From: Beta vulgaris subsp. vulgaris
Taxonomy: Eukaryota; Streptophyta; Magnoliopsida; Caryophyllales; Amaranthaceae
Direction: 5' to 3'
Assembly: GCF_026745355.1 (NCBI RefSeq)
Contig: NC_079206.1
Coordinates: 14,320,616-14,384,615 of the forward strand
Length of the DNA stretch: 64,000 nt
The notes under the pieces are model-generated. The model saw only the letters and a program-made list of their open reading frames with translations. It made no database searches and was not told where the DNA came from. Made by a program: the position numbers and the translations under genes. Below, piece after piece: positions 10,446 through 22,690 of the stretch (positions are counted from its first letter, which is position 1; the number at the start of each line of letters is the position of its first letter).

Positions 10446-10582
10446 TTGGCAATATCCCAATATGCATACGATACAAGTTTAACAACACTTCATACTGTTA
10501 ACAACTCTCCACTGATCACTTCCCTGTTCAGTTGTTCCTTCCATCATAAGTCAATAATCTCTCTCCTCCAACCATCGACACA

Positions 10583-13500
10583 ATGGAAGGATTGATGGAA
10601 TTAATGAACACATTGCAGAAAGCATGTACTAATCTACCTCAATTTGGGGACGATGGCATGTTCATGTTGCCTACTCTCCCCTCCATCGTCGCTATCGGTG
10701 GCCAAGTCTCTCTCTTTTTTCACCATCGTCGATATTTTTTACCATCTTGTTTTCAATTACTGTGTTGTTAACTTTCATGATTGATTTAATGCAGAGTTCA
10801 GGAAAATCTTCTGTTCTTGAGAGTATTGTTGGACGTGATTTTCTTCCTCGTGGTTCAGGTTATTATTCTATTAATCGATTTGACCTACATTCTATTATAA
10901 TGCATTATATTATACTCCTTATATAATCCTATTATAATGTCACTCTGGTTAATTTGCACATAAAACAGTTGTAAATTGGTAATCTTATACGTATAGTATA
11001 TATGGAAAGTTAAGATCGATTTTAACCTTCTCAATGATTAAGAGAGAGTGGTAATTTATGGTAAATTGTCAGATTCTTTGTCAGGGAATAGAGAAGAAAA
11101 ATTATCTTTTAATTATTTTACAAGATGCTAGGGTTTATTGGTTTGGTTTCTAGTTTTTGTAAGAGGGTTTTTCTAACCTATGCACCGAATGCGTAGGTTT
11201 AGCTATTTATGTTTAGCTTTATTCAACAAAATTGATAAATATGACAAGTTAATTAATGATATTATTCTAAAAATAGGAGTTAGATATCAATGAATAATAT
11301 CTTTAACGACATGTTTGGTTAGTGGTACTAAATCGTGGTAATGGTAGTGCTTTTAAGTATAAATTTGTGAAGACATTCTAATGTTAATATTCATGGTAAT
11401 GAAACTTGATGTCAAAACATGAGTTTTCCTTCATAAATTTAAATTACCATCCAATACCACCTTCCTAAGTGGTAATGGATGGAAAGAAATTTTAGGAAGA
11501 AAATAGGTGTTTTGGAATAAATTAACATTACCATGAATATTGACATGGGAATGCTTTCACAAATTTGCACTAAAAAGCATTACCATTACCACCATTTAGT
11601 ACCAATAACCAAACGAGCCGTAAATAGCTATGCCGTGTGTATCGATTTTGTTGAATAAAGCTAAAACAAATAGCTAAACAAAACCCTTTTTGAAATTAGA
11701 ATCATATGGAAACCAGAAATATAAAGTTTCGAGTCTTCTTTAATCAGTTTTCAAATTAAACATGGCTAACATAGATACGGCTAATTTTGAGTTTATTATA
11801 CCACTTGTGTACATCATATGACTTTTGGGATGCAGAACGAGCCCTAGCTCTTTAGTCATACTATTTGGCCGAATTTATGATTCCTTGATTGAAAATCTCT
11901 AATATTTTTAATGTCAATTTTATGAGATCCTACTTCTTTGACTTGAATTTAAAAGTTCCTAGAGGCTGGAGTATGTCAATGATTAGTATACTGTATATTG
12001 TGGCAATGCTAATCTTATGAAGAGAGTGTTTTGATTTTTATTTTGGTGAGTAAGATAACATACCATAAGTAAGATAACTAGATAGATTTGACATCGAGTT
12101 TTATACGATCCGAAAGATAATATTGCTGACAACAACTAGTAAGGTGGAGGATTCATGGTTCTACACTGTTTAGCCTTAGAGTCCATTTAAGATTAATGTC
12201 ATAGCTTCTCTAGTAAAACCCGCGCTGTCAATCTCCATCACAATCTCGTAAAACACCAACTAGCCTACCACTGAGCATAAGGATAATAGCAGATGCATTT
12301 ACATGAATCATGGACCAATTAGTGGGTATGGCGAAATCCTCAAGAGATAGAACCGAGGCAGAATGGTTAAGGATTGCATCAGAACGTCTCATGGTAGACA
12401 TAATAGAGCATTAAACCATAGAACATGAAGTACTTGACTATTTAGTTAAGCTACTTTTATTGTGTGTTTGCAGGTATCGCGACTAGAAGGCCTTTGATTT
12501 TACAGCTATACAAGATAGAGCAAGGAGAAGAGGAGTATGCAAAGTTTCATCACTTGCCAGAAAAGCGATTCACAGATTTTTGTATGTTTGTTTTCTTGGT
12601 TTCTTCTTTGTTGGGTTCCTTATTCTATCATTGCATCAATTTTAAGAAAAAATCCATATTGTAGGTCTCATATATGTAGAAACATCTTTGTTTATCTTAT
12701 GGCTGCCAAAAAAAACAGAACAGAAAATCAAGGATGCATCTACTCTAGTTATCTATTATATATGCTTATTTTATTGAATTTCTTATTGGTGCAGCACTGG
12801 TACGAAAAGAAATCCAAGATGACACTGATAAAATAACTGACAATTCAAAGCATATTTCTCCGGTCCCCATTCAACTAAGCATCTATTCTCCTAATGGTAT
12901 GTAGACAATGTAATTAAAAGATACAGCTTTGTTTAGTTACTAAGTATTTTGAATGAAGATTTGACTGTAGCTCAACTTCTATTTTCTTTTTCTTTTCATT
13001 CTTTGCTTTGGTTAGTCTCATAGATTTTAACATTGTTGTTCTATATTGTAGTTGTGAACTTGGCGATGATTGATCTACCTGGTTTAACAAAGGTAGCTGT
13101 AGGTATGTCTCTGGCTTTAAAGTTTTTGATGGTTCATATTATCATATAGTTTATTTGAACTTCTCCTTATATTCCCTCCTATTGCCTCGTTATCTTTTGG
13201 TTCCTTGAAACTGACTCGAAGCTTTTGTCGATAGAGGGGCAACCAGAGAACATAGCAGAAGACATCGAGAAGCTGGTCCTCTCATATGTGGAGAAGGTAA
13301 CCTTTGAGAACATTGTTGTGTGCTACAGCTGAATATATATGATCTTTTGCTCCTTTTGTTAGGAAAAATATACTGTAAATGGACTGTATTATGTAAAATA
13401 GCTTGAACTAAGTAAATTTTTTAAAGAAAGACTCAGACTATGAATGATGTTCTGAAAGATTGATTTAATTAATGATGTGAGAGTTGGGTTCATGTCTCTA

Positions 13501-16500
13501 AAACATGAGTATGAATAAATAAAGTACTTACAAGTGATGTCCAAGGGAAAAATGCATTTACGAAATCTCTTTTTCAAATTTCTAGTTTTGTGCACCTTTT
13601 GTTTTGAATCTTTCCACTCAATTTACTTCTTTTTTTTTTCAATGTTATAGCCCAATAGCATCATCCTAGCCATAACTCCAGCCAATCAAGATGTAGCAAC
13701 ATCTGATGCTATCAGACTAGCTAGGCAAGTTGATCCGGCAGGTATTTAAGATTATATAGCTTAATGTGTAAAAAATAAGTGTATCTTGATCTTGTACTAA
13801 TTATTTACTAACATGTGATTTTACCAGGTGAACGAACGTTTGGTGTCTTGACCAAGCTTGATCTAATGGATAAAGGAACAAATGCTCTTGAGGTTAGATT
13901 CACATCATCACTATCACCCAGAAAAATATAGCCTATGCATGTTTGTAGTATATTGTGACTACATTAAACTTGTGAAAAGTACGTATATGACATCTAGGAA
14001 TTTATGAAGTTATGTTTGATAAAACTGATTGATATTTTTAGTCTTATTGCTACCATCATCACTCATGCACGACAGCGAGATACGAATGAATTATAATTAA
14101 TTTAAGGGAGAAGAAATTTGGAGATCAAAGCTTACTAATTCTTTGTCTTCTCATGTCTTTTTCCCGTCTATTTAAACTGACCTTTGTTCTATCATAGGTT
14201 CTTGAAGGAAAATCGTTTCGGTTGCAACATCCTTGGGTAGGAATCGTAAATCGATCACAAGCAGATATTAACAAAGATGTTGATATGCTTGCTGCAAGAC
14301 GTAGAGAACATGAATTCTTTGCAACTAATCCTGATTATGCACAGCTTGCCAGCAAAATGGGCTCAGAGCATCTTGTGAAACTTCTATCAGGAGTATGATC
14401 ATTACTAGTATATCAAGTTTCTTTATCATGCAAGATTTGAACTTTGCCATGTTTTACTATACATTAAATTCAATCTAATGTTGCTATGATCAGCATCTGG
14501 AGAATGTAATTAAGGCAAGAATTCCAGCGATTACGACACTAATGAACAAAAGCATTGACGAAGCTGAATCTGAGCTAGATTACCTCGGTAGACCTGTCAC
14601 CGTTGATACAGGGGTAATGAGCTCCATCATCATGTATCATGTTTTTTTTAAAAGAGATTGAATATCAGTTGTTTCCCTCCCTTAAAGTTCTTTCTGTCTG
14701 TCTCTTCTCTCTTATCTCCATCCTTAGGAGTTAGGGCATGTCTTCTCATATGCTGTTTCGACACAAATATTGTTGTTTGTAGGCACAGTTATATACTATT
14801 CTAGAACTCTGCCGCGCATTTGATCGCACATTCACAGAGCATCTGGAGGGAGGGTAAGTGACTCCATTTTTTTCTTCGAATCCTTGCATTTATTAACTAC
14901 TACATGGACTTGCACTGGAAAGAATAAAAAGGATATGGACTAGTTGCAGTTCATTACTCGTGCCAAGGGCTAAGCCATGGTAAAGCTTGCATATCAGGTC
15001 ATGCCGTGCCATGTGCCATATGTAGAATTCTTGTGCAGGCCCACAAGCTGCCTATTGTGCCTCATGCCGTGCTTGTCTTAGCAGCGCAGCTAGGGCAGGG
15101 CCTGTGGGTCATCAAAGACCTTGTTCCTAGCCTGCGTGCCGTTGACCAGGTTAACCTGAACTCCTTTTGTTACCCTTTGCAGTCGACCAGGAGGTGATCG
15201 TATATATGGGGTATTCGATTATATGCTCCCAAAGGCTCTGAAGAAATTGCCATTTGCCAGTCATCTCTCAGTACAGAATGTGCGAAAGGTTGTCTCACAG
15301 GCTGATGGTTATCAGCCTCATCTTATTGCACCTGAGCTGGGGTACAGACGCCTTATTGAAAGTTCTCTCAAGTTCTTTACAGGTCCAGCTGTAGCTTCAG
15401 TGGAAACTGTAAGTTCTATGTTATTGTTATCTTTTTTGGTGTATAAGACTAGAGAGCCTCAAAGTTTAGTTATGTAGACAAGATTCGAGCTAAAGGTCTT
15501 GGATAACCACTTCACAACAATTTACCAACTAAAATGGACCAGTTGTTTCTCCTCTTATCACTGTTGTGAATGTGAAATTGACCAAAAATTCTTAGCTAAA
15601 TTTGAGTACATCCATTCTTTATGGAAGGTGTGTGTATTTGACCCCTAAACGTGCATTATGTCATGGACTTGGGCAAAACACCTTCAATTTTATCTTTATC
15701 ATTAATCTCTTCTCCTTTTTTGTGGTAAAATGAATGAAGCTCCCCCCCCCCCTTGGTGCTCATTTGTTTTTTTGAGTCATTTTCGTTTTCATGGAGCAAT
15801 TTTTTATTTTGATACTCTGTTTCTTTTTTGCATGTTCAGGTCCATAACATTTTGATAGAGGTTGTGAGGACTGCTGTTAAAGGAACGCAGGTCTGGATTT
15901 CTATTTTAACTCATCTTAATCCTTTATTGGAAGTTTACAACATCATATAAACAGAGAGTTTATATTCATGCTTTTATGACACAGGAGTTAAAGCGCTTTC
16001 CCACTCTTCAATATGAAATAGCATCAGCTGCAAATGCAGCATTAGAGAGGTTTCGCGAGGACAGCAAGAAGACGACTTTGCGCTTAGTAGGAATGGAATC
16101 CACATATATTACTCCTCATTTCTTCCGCAAGCTCTCCCTAGATGATGATAAATTCCTTGTTGCTACTACTAATCTTCCACACACAGAGGCCTACTTTAAA
16201 AAGATTGGCTCAAATGTGTCAACTTATGTCAGTATGGTATCTGAAACACTGAGGAACTCCATTCCGAAAGCTGTTGTGCTTTGCCAGGTTAGGGAAGCAA
16301 AACGGTCTTTGCTGAATCACTTCTACATGCAACTTGGTAGCAAAGAGGTAATCTAATAATCAATCTTATAAAAGCCAGAATCTTATGCACATTTTTCTTG
16401 CTTTTACCTGATAGAATTGTCCAACTAGATCCTAGTTAATGGGTCGGGTAGCCAATAGGCACAAGGGTAGGGTCAAGTTCAAAGTGCTTTTGTTGAAATG

Positions 16501-16911
16501 GATAGGGTCAAGTGCAAAGTGTTCTTGTTCGACTGTGTGTAATGGATAGAATCAATATAAATAGACCAAAAATTTCGTACGAGAAAAAAGGATACAGTAA
16601 AAAAAACTTATGTATTGTTTAGTTTTCTTGTGATAAATTCTCTTTCTTTGCTCTCATATTCTTATCCTTCTATTGACTCACAACTCACTTGGAGCCTAGA
16701 TTGACCAGTGATCGACCTTCCAATAATTAGGTCTCCCATACTCTGGAGTGTTTACTGTTTGTTTCTAATATGTTATTGGTGATTGGAACAGGGTAAGCAG
16801 CTCGCACGACTGCTGGATGAAGATCCAGTACTAATGGAGAGGAGAGAGAAATGTCTGAAAAGGCTGGAGTTGTACAGATCTGTGAGAGATGAGATTGAAT
16901 CAGTCTCTTAG
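10583..16911 (+). CDS. DRP1E: Dynamin-related protein 1E-like GTPase (15 exons)
   Basis: Plant dynamin of the DRP1 (phragmoplastin) class: a GTPase that assembles on membranes at the cell plate, plasma membrane and endocytic sites. Exons: 10583-10705, 10795-10858, 12474-12581, 12795-12896, 13052-13102, 13235-13296, 13651-13741, 13828-13892, 14198-14392, 14494-14613, 14783-14853, 15183-15408, 15840-15890, 15985-16347, 16792-16911. All junctions are GT-AG and in phase, giving 603 residues (family about 610-625). The P-loop GGQSSGKSS is at 39-47, TRRP of switch I at about 66, DLPG at 140-143 and TKLD at 209-212. The middle domain and C-terminal GED follow. There is no PH or proline-rich domain, as expected for DRP1. 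The wording [24 protein letters not shown] and [12 protein letters not shown] is closest to DRP1E as I remember it, so the exact paralogue is less sure than the subfamily. Intron 2 (1.6 kb) holds a MITE. Confidence 0.93.
11307..11620. mobile_element. Tourist-like MITE in DRP1 intron 2, TSD TAA
   Basis: Ends CGACATGTTTGGTTAGTGG and (reverse) CGGCTCGTTTGGTTATTGG are inverted. The arms continue as GGTACTAAAT(C/G)GTGGTAATGGTA on both sides. TAA flanks at 11304-11306 and 11621-11623. There is no coding. Confidence 0.8.
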
Positions 16912-17581
16912 AGTAGATGAGAGATCTCGCTTTACTTTCCCTTGTTAAACTTGTCTCTGCTGTAGCTTAGATATTTCTCTTCAGTAGATTTGGTGTTGGG
17001 ACATTCCCCTGTTTTGGGAAGAGATAATTTAAACTTGGAATAATATTAGATGGTTCAAGATGCATCTATCCTATGATTTTGCCCCCATCTCAGAGATGAC
17101 AAATTTCATCCAATCTCAGAATTTTTCTTAGAATAGGTCAGGAAAATCCCAAAAAAGTTCACATGTACGCAGACATAGTACTTAAAAAATGCGAGATATT
17201 TTGCCCGTCTGTGAGATGAAGATATCACTCCTCAATGAATGTAGCAAGAAACTAAATTTGAAGCACTGTTAAGTGTTAACATAGATGCTGAGGCTGACCT
17301 GTTTGCAGCAAGCTTTTTGGATCAATATTGTTTTATTGTATAGATGAGGAGTAATTCTGTTTATCAGTATTTAATCGACTGGATAATGAACAAATACATC
17401 TGCCTCCAGCAGTATCAGTAAGGAGAACAGACGAGCTTTGAAACTACAAAATTCCAAGAGATGCAGCATATGTGTGCATGTCACCTAATTTTATTCTTCA
17501 GCCAATATGAATTTTCGCAACTTGGAAGACCTGTTCACAGACCTCTCTAATGCTTATATGCATCTTCTAAAACTAAACATC
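16912..17581. other. Intergenic, shared 3' flank of two convergent genes
   Basis: This stretch separates the stop codons of the dynamin (+) and the HAD phosphatase (-). It should hold both 3' UTRs and polyadenylation signals. I see no gene or recognisable repeat. Confidence 0.6.
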
Positions 17582-20059
17582 TCAAGCTGCATCTGTTTGA
17601 GTTCCAGCACCACCTTGCTTTTCAAGCTCCTCCAAAGCAGCCCACAATTTTGGATCTTCATAATCTTTAATGAGGAAAGCTGGTTTTTCTTCCATCAAAA
17701 GGTTTTCAGGATTTCTGGTACTTAAACCGATCACAGGCATTCCAGCAGCTACCCCAGCTCTGATTCCAGAAGGAGAATCCTATACGAATAAAAGAAAACA
17801 TACTCTTAGGGCACACAAATAATACGCACCGAGTTAACATTCATGATAAGATGCCTGAAGCAAACCTCAAAGATAAAAGTATGCTCTTTCGATGCGCCGA
17901 TTGCTTCTAAACCTTTCAGATAAGGACCTGGGTGAGGTTTTCCATGTTCACATTCACTTCCAACTATAATAGCCTGAAAGAATTCTGTGAGGCCGAGCAT
18001 TGAGATCATTAGCTCAGCATTAGCTCTAGGGGCATTAGTAACAGCTGCCCTTTTCAAGCCACGATCTTTGATCCAATTTACTAGCTTGGTAAGGCCGTCA
18101 ATAGGCTTCAGCTGTTCTACAACCAACCTATTATACAACTTTTGCCATTGTGTGAGCCAACCAGTCAATAATTCAGCTTATATCCAAAATCTAAGAATGA
18201 CTGGAACTTACCTTCTGAAATAGGCTTCCTTCTCATCTGTAAATTTCAAGCCCCGTTCGTAGTCATCAGGGAAAAGAGCCCTGGCAATGTCATCATTATG
18301 CTTGCCTGCTATGTTCTTGATGAAGAAATCCTCATCTACTGGAACACCACCATTGAAACCTATCTATATAAAACAATAATATCAATTTATGAGATACTTC
18401 ATCCACTAATTAGCTCTTATCATCCAAACCATCTAGCATTACAAGCTGTACATTTTGAGATCAGGAAGAAAAACACGATTTACAACAGCATTCCAAGCAT
18501 TTACTCTGGTGATTTGAAAACTAGAAAGTAATAACTCATTTATAATATGGATTTACCTCCAGGAGCATGTCACGGAAGGCATGGTGGTGGAGAGGATCTG
18601 AATCACACAAGGTTCCATCTACATCAAATAAAACTGCCTCAACTGGAGCAAGTTTGACCAGAGCAGATTTGCTGCTTTTAGAAAAGAAACAATCAATTGC
18701 AAAGCTCTAGAATAGTGTAAGACTAAACACTCATATCTTCCAACTAGTTATGTCCACACTATTTACAGCAGAAAACCCTTCCTATATCATAAGTTATTGG
18801 TGAAAGATGAGTGGTGTGTTTTTAGGTTCTTTTATAATGCTCTTTAGTCACATGGTTGATCATCAATCATTAGCCGTGAGCCACACATATGTTTGTACAT
18901 ATGTATGTATATATGTGTGTATGTGTATGCATAAATGTCTTGCTGAGAATTGATAATCGAACTAATTGCACTACATCTTACGGAACACAAAGGGGTAATA
19001 CGCAAGAGCAAACAAGTTGAAAATCCAACATTTGCGTAATTTGCACAGAATTAGAATCTCCATAAACACACCAATTGAGTTGGATTAGATGGGAGTTTGA
19101 ACATAAATGCATCCTAAAATCGGAATAAAGGATCACATCTAAGTATCTATGACCATTTCCAACTATAATCCATGTAAGATTCTATAACAATAACAAGATA
19201 CACTAAAGAATGAGATCACTACATTCTACTCTTGCTACTATATTCCTTACTCCAATAATCTGACCCAATACAAAAAGTGAAAGACTAAATATGGGCCGAA
19301 CCGGACCCACAAAATACACATGATCAATGATGTGACCCATCATTAGCATATCAATTTATAGTTAGCATCATTTCACTAATAAAACTAGTATTTTGGTCTG
19401 GGCTTTCCCCCGGGTTGTATTTTTTTCCGGAATTGATATGCATTTCATTAGAAAGTACAATATATAATAATGTCGACATTAAAGCATGACTAAAAGTTGG
19501 TTGAGATGGTAATTGTGCTATGTATAATAGCAAAATGTAACGGGTTCAAAATCTTGTTGCAAGCCAATTTACTTTTGTCAAGCCTTTTAATATATTAGTA
19601 TAGATATTTTTGTTAAAACGTGGTATGGTCCCCTTGATCAGTTGTAGAAATGGAGGACAATTTGGTTAATGCAAAGACTAATGATCCTCTAAAAAATGAA
19701 ACAATGTCTTGTTCATTTACATATCTCAGACATATGGAGAATTTTCTAAGCTAATTAGCACCCGCAAAATTGATTAAGTGGGAAACTAATGAAATATACT
19801 GCTTAATTAACAAGAAGAAACAAGAAATTCATCAAAATAACGAAATCAGCTGAATTTGAAGGGATCATTATGCAATCAATCGAAGAATGAGACAGAATCG
19901 AGGCAAATCATAATAATAATATCAATAATAAAGACAACCCAGATCACAATATGAATCAAAGATCCAATCAAGAGTTCAAATTCAGCGGAAAAAAGAAAAG
20001 AAGAATCCAATTTACCTGTCAGATGAAGAAATAGAAATCTCACCAGATGAAACTGTCAT
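17582..20059 (-). CDS. SGPP: HAD-superfamily sugar phosphatase, SGPP-like (5 exons)
   Basis: Haloacid-dehalogenase-type phosphatase resembling Arabidopsis SGPP, reported to act on small sugar phosphates in the cytosol. Minus-strand exons in order: 20059-20016, 18674-18557, 18363-18212, 18127-17866, 17779-17582. All are in phase with GT-AG borders, giving 257 residues. HAD motif I is FDVDGTLCDSD with nucleophile D32 and acid D34, motif II is in AAVTNAPR, the motif III lysine is in HGKPHPGPYL, and motif IV is EDSPSGIRAG. The cap domain residues IAGKHNDDIA are typical of this group. There is no obvious transit peptide. Exon 2 has tandem acceptors (AAAAGCAG): using 18674 or 18671 adds or drops one serine without breaking frame. 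Intron 1 is long (1.34 kb). A tRNA-like SINE relic may lie near 19490-19620 in it. The gene is convergent with the dynamin. Confidence 0.93.
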
Positions 20060-20235
20060 GGTAAAATGGCGAATAACGAATTCTTTTGATGAATTTTGTG
20101 GTCTGTGTGAAGTGGGTTAGCTGATACGAGATTTGAGGAGTCGAGGAGATGATGGAAATTTATGCAAAAAAGTGGGAGAAAAAGTTATTCACAAGAATAT
20201 TCGTCAGAACTATAAGAACCAAATTGTTGAATTTA

Positions 20236-20545
20236 GGGGGTGTTTGGTTCACTAGTTTTAGGTATGAGGTATGGGTTTGGAATGAACAAAACCCATACCT
20301 AGTGTTTGTTTAACTTATTTCTAAATTTTAAACCCATACCTCAAACCCATAAGGTATGGGGTTTAGAAACCCATGGGGGGAGGTGGGTATGGCTCATACC
20401 TTACCTCTAGGTATCAAATAAAAGAAGATTTTTCATTCTTAAATGAAACCAAACACAAGGTTTTAAGTATCAAGTTCCAAGCCCATACCACCTTGGTTTC
20501 ATTCCTGATTCCAAACCCATACCATAATATGAACCAAACGCCCCC
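20236..20545. mobile_element. MITE with GGGGGTGTTTGGTTCA termini
   Basis: The left end GGGGGTGTTTGGTTCA and right end TGAACCAAACGCCCCC are inverted repeats. The interior repeats the phrase AAACCCATACC in both orientations. Flanks are TA-rich (TTTA / TAAA), so the target duplication (TA or a 3-mer) is ambiguous. It lies about 180 bases upstream of the SGPP start codon, in its promoter region. Confidence 0.75.
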
Positions 20546-20654
20546 TAAACGTAGATGTAAAATTAAAATAAGATACGGAATCAGGTGCCTGTGGTTTTTT
20601 TTTTTTTTTTTTAATATGCGGTGCCTATTATTTTCTTTATTCTGTATGAGCAAA

Positions 20655-21385
20655 TGAGCAATCCCAATGGTGATCAAATCCATCACCAAAATCAGAAAAT
20701 TTGAATTGAACAAAAAAACATGGATCTCATTGGTGACATAAAACCCATCACCAAATGACAAAACATGTCATTGTTCACATGGTGAACAAACTCATCACCT
20801 TATGAACCGCGTAAATTGAAGACAAAAAGAGCATTGCTACACACAGCCAGCAAGTGGCAAGCTGCCACGTGGCTGCTGCTGTGTATTTTTGGGAAATTTC
20901 GTGGAAATTTCCACGGAATTTCCCAGAAAATTCCTATTTCAAAAAAAAATCATATTTTTTTCCCCTCTATAAAATGATACCCATATTGATATATTTCAGA
21001 ACAAACAAAAAAAACACTTCTCCTCCTCACCTTTCTCTCTCTAAAAATATTTATACATCATTTTTCTATATAATTTTTTACCTTCTCCTCCTCACCTAAA
21101 AAGAGGAAAAAAAACTCATATTTTCTAATAAATATATTTACCTTCTTTTACTTAAAAAAAACATCTTTAATCCTCCTCTCTCTAAATAAAATTGAAGTAA
21201 GAAAGAGAAATAGGAGAGAGAAAGTTGAGGTGGGGTAGTGAAAAGTAGGAGAGATAAAGTGGAGTTTGATGGTTTTTTTTTTCATGAGTGGAGTGAAGGT
21301 GATACATTTGATCATGAAATGATCAAAACATGAGTAAGTAGGAAAATTTGGTGATCAAACCCATCACTATTGGGAATGCTCTCAG
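20655..21385. mobile_element. Non-autonomous DNA transposon with GAGCA(A/T)TCCCAAT termini
   Basis: The left terminus GAGCAATCCCAATGGTGATC and the reverse complement of the right terminus GAGCATTCCCAATAGTGATG match closely. The motif 'GGTGATCAAA..CCATCACC' recurs near both ends. The 730-base interior is AT- and CT-rich without a gene. The family (hAT or Harbinger) is not determined. Confidence 0.6.
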
Positions 21386-21436
21386 CTCCCTAACTTTTTC
21401 TCTTTTCACTTTAGCCTAAAATAAGCAGTTCATGTT

Positions 21437-21600
21437 AGGCCTTGTTCTTTTGGACTTATTTTTAGTTCGATTCATTTCAGTTCAGTTCAGTTAATTTCAA
21501 TACAGTTTAGTTTTTCTCTGCAATTCAGTTTCTCTCGGTTCACTTCTAGTTAGTTTAGGTTTGTTCAGTTTCTCTCAGTCCAATAGATCGGGGCCTTAGT
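21437..21600. mobile_element. Short MITE-like element with reiterated TTCAGTTCAG
   Basis: It begins GGCCTTGTTCTTTTGGACTT and ends GATCGGGGCCTTA, with GGCCTT-type inverted ends. The middle is made of TTCAGTT repeats. I associate this style with Amaranthaceae repeats. A related start (GGCCTTATTTTTTTGACC) is at about 9608. Confidence 0.45.
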
Positions 21601-21889
21601 TGACCATAATCATTTTGAATCTAAATCTTTGTTATATTTTAGAATAAGAGCATGCTTTATGTGGTATGAAAAATTTGTCAGACCTTTTCTATGTCACATT
21701 TTACGAAAAGTATATTTTTAAAATTTTCTGGTAACTTAAAACCTTAAGAAAAAAATAAAAAACTTGGAGCAAACTTAATTAATTGAAGGTAATGTTTATA
21801 CATTTTGTTTGGGCAAAAGAAACATGCCCTCCGAGTTTGGAATATTGCTACTTACATATAAGTTTTTCAGGTACATAAATAGTTATACA

Positions 21890-22690
21890 AAACGGGGAGA
21901 GTTACTCAAAATACATAGCTTGTTAAAGCAATTTGTTCTCCCTTTTGCGCTTCTAGCAATACTATCCGCAAGCTTGTTTGCTTCTCTTTTTTCATGGTGA
22001 AGGCTAGTACCTCTTTGTTCTTAAAGCAACTCCCTGTAAGGATCAATGAGATATGACAAATAGCTATTAATATTAGACCTTTGTTGTATGGATATTCTTG
22101 CTCGCAGGCAATCAGATGCAATCAAACAAGTTTTCTATTTTTTTCTATTCTGCCTATTGTAATGCTAAAAGGATAGCTTTTAATTCGGCTTCTAGGGCGT
22201 TATTGGTTGGTAAAGGATAGCATTTAAGTCGTTATTAAGCCTAGCTTCTAAGTCAAAAAGTAAAGAGTTATTTGGATCATCTTGAGGGTGCTTTAGACCC
22301 CCTTGAAGGCGAGCCTAAGTTCTTTTTTATTTATTTTTAACACATTTCCACGAACTTTAGACCAATTAAGTATACCGGAGCTTCTCAAGCTTTAAGGTGA
22401 CGAAATTTTGATAAGCGGCTCATTTAGTTTGGATCCAAGGAGTGAAGCTTGGTTCGCCTGACCAGTAAGGTTCAAATTTGAAATATTTATTTGGACAGAT
22501 AAAGGTATCGAGCTTGAGGTAAGCGGAATTGGATTATGGTCCAAAGTAAGACCTGGTAAGTTATGGGCAACAACATTTGAGTAATCCATATTTCAATTGA
22601 GACAAGCCCAACAACGATCTAATCTCTCAAAAATAGGTTGACTAAGCATAATTGGGCTAGAAAAAAAATGTTTGCGAGCTAAAACTTTAG
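21890..22690 (-). pseudogene. LINE (L1-type) ORF2 relic lacking the reverse transcriptase
   Basis: Minus strand, in order: ERLDRCWACLN, then NLPGLTLDHNPIPL near 22625-22520 (the end of the APE-type endonuclease, where an SDH-P motif is expected). Next is a linker ending NSLLFDLEARLNNDL near 22230. Then NNALEAELKAILLALQ near 22205-22150, the RNase H 'AE..A...AL' motif, and finally HHEKREANKLADSIA near 22000-21950. The whole reverse transcriptase, normally between linker and RNase H, is missing. Multiple frameshifts and stops are present. It was recognised by motif order only. Confidence 0.7.

Noticed and set aside
20414..20761. 115-codon minus-strand frame with a lysine run
   Set aside because: It crosses a MITE, a poly(T) tract and another transposon end; not a gene.
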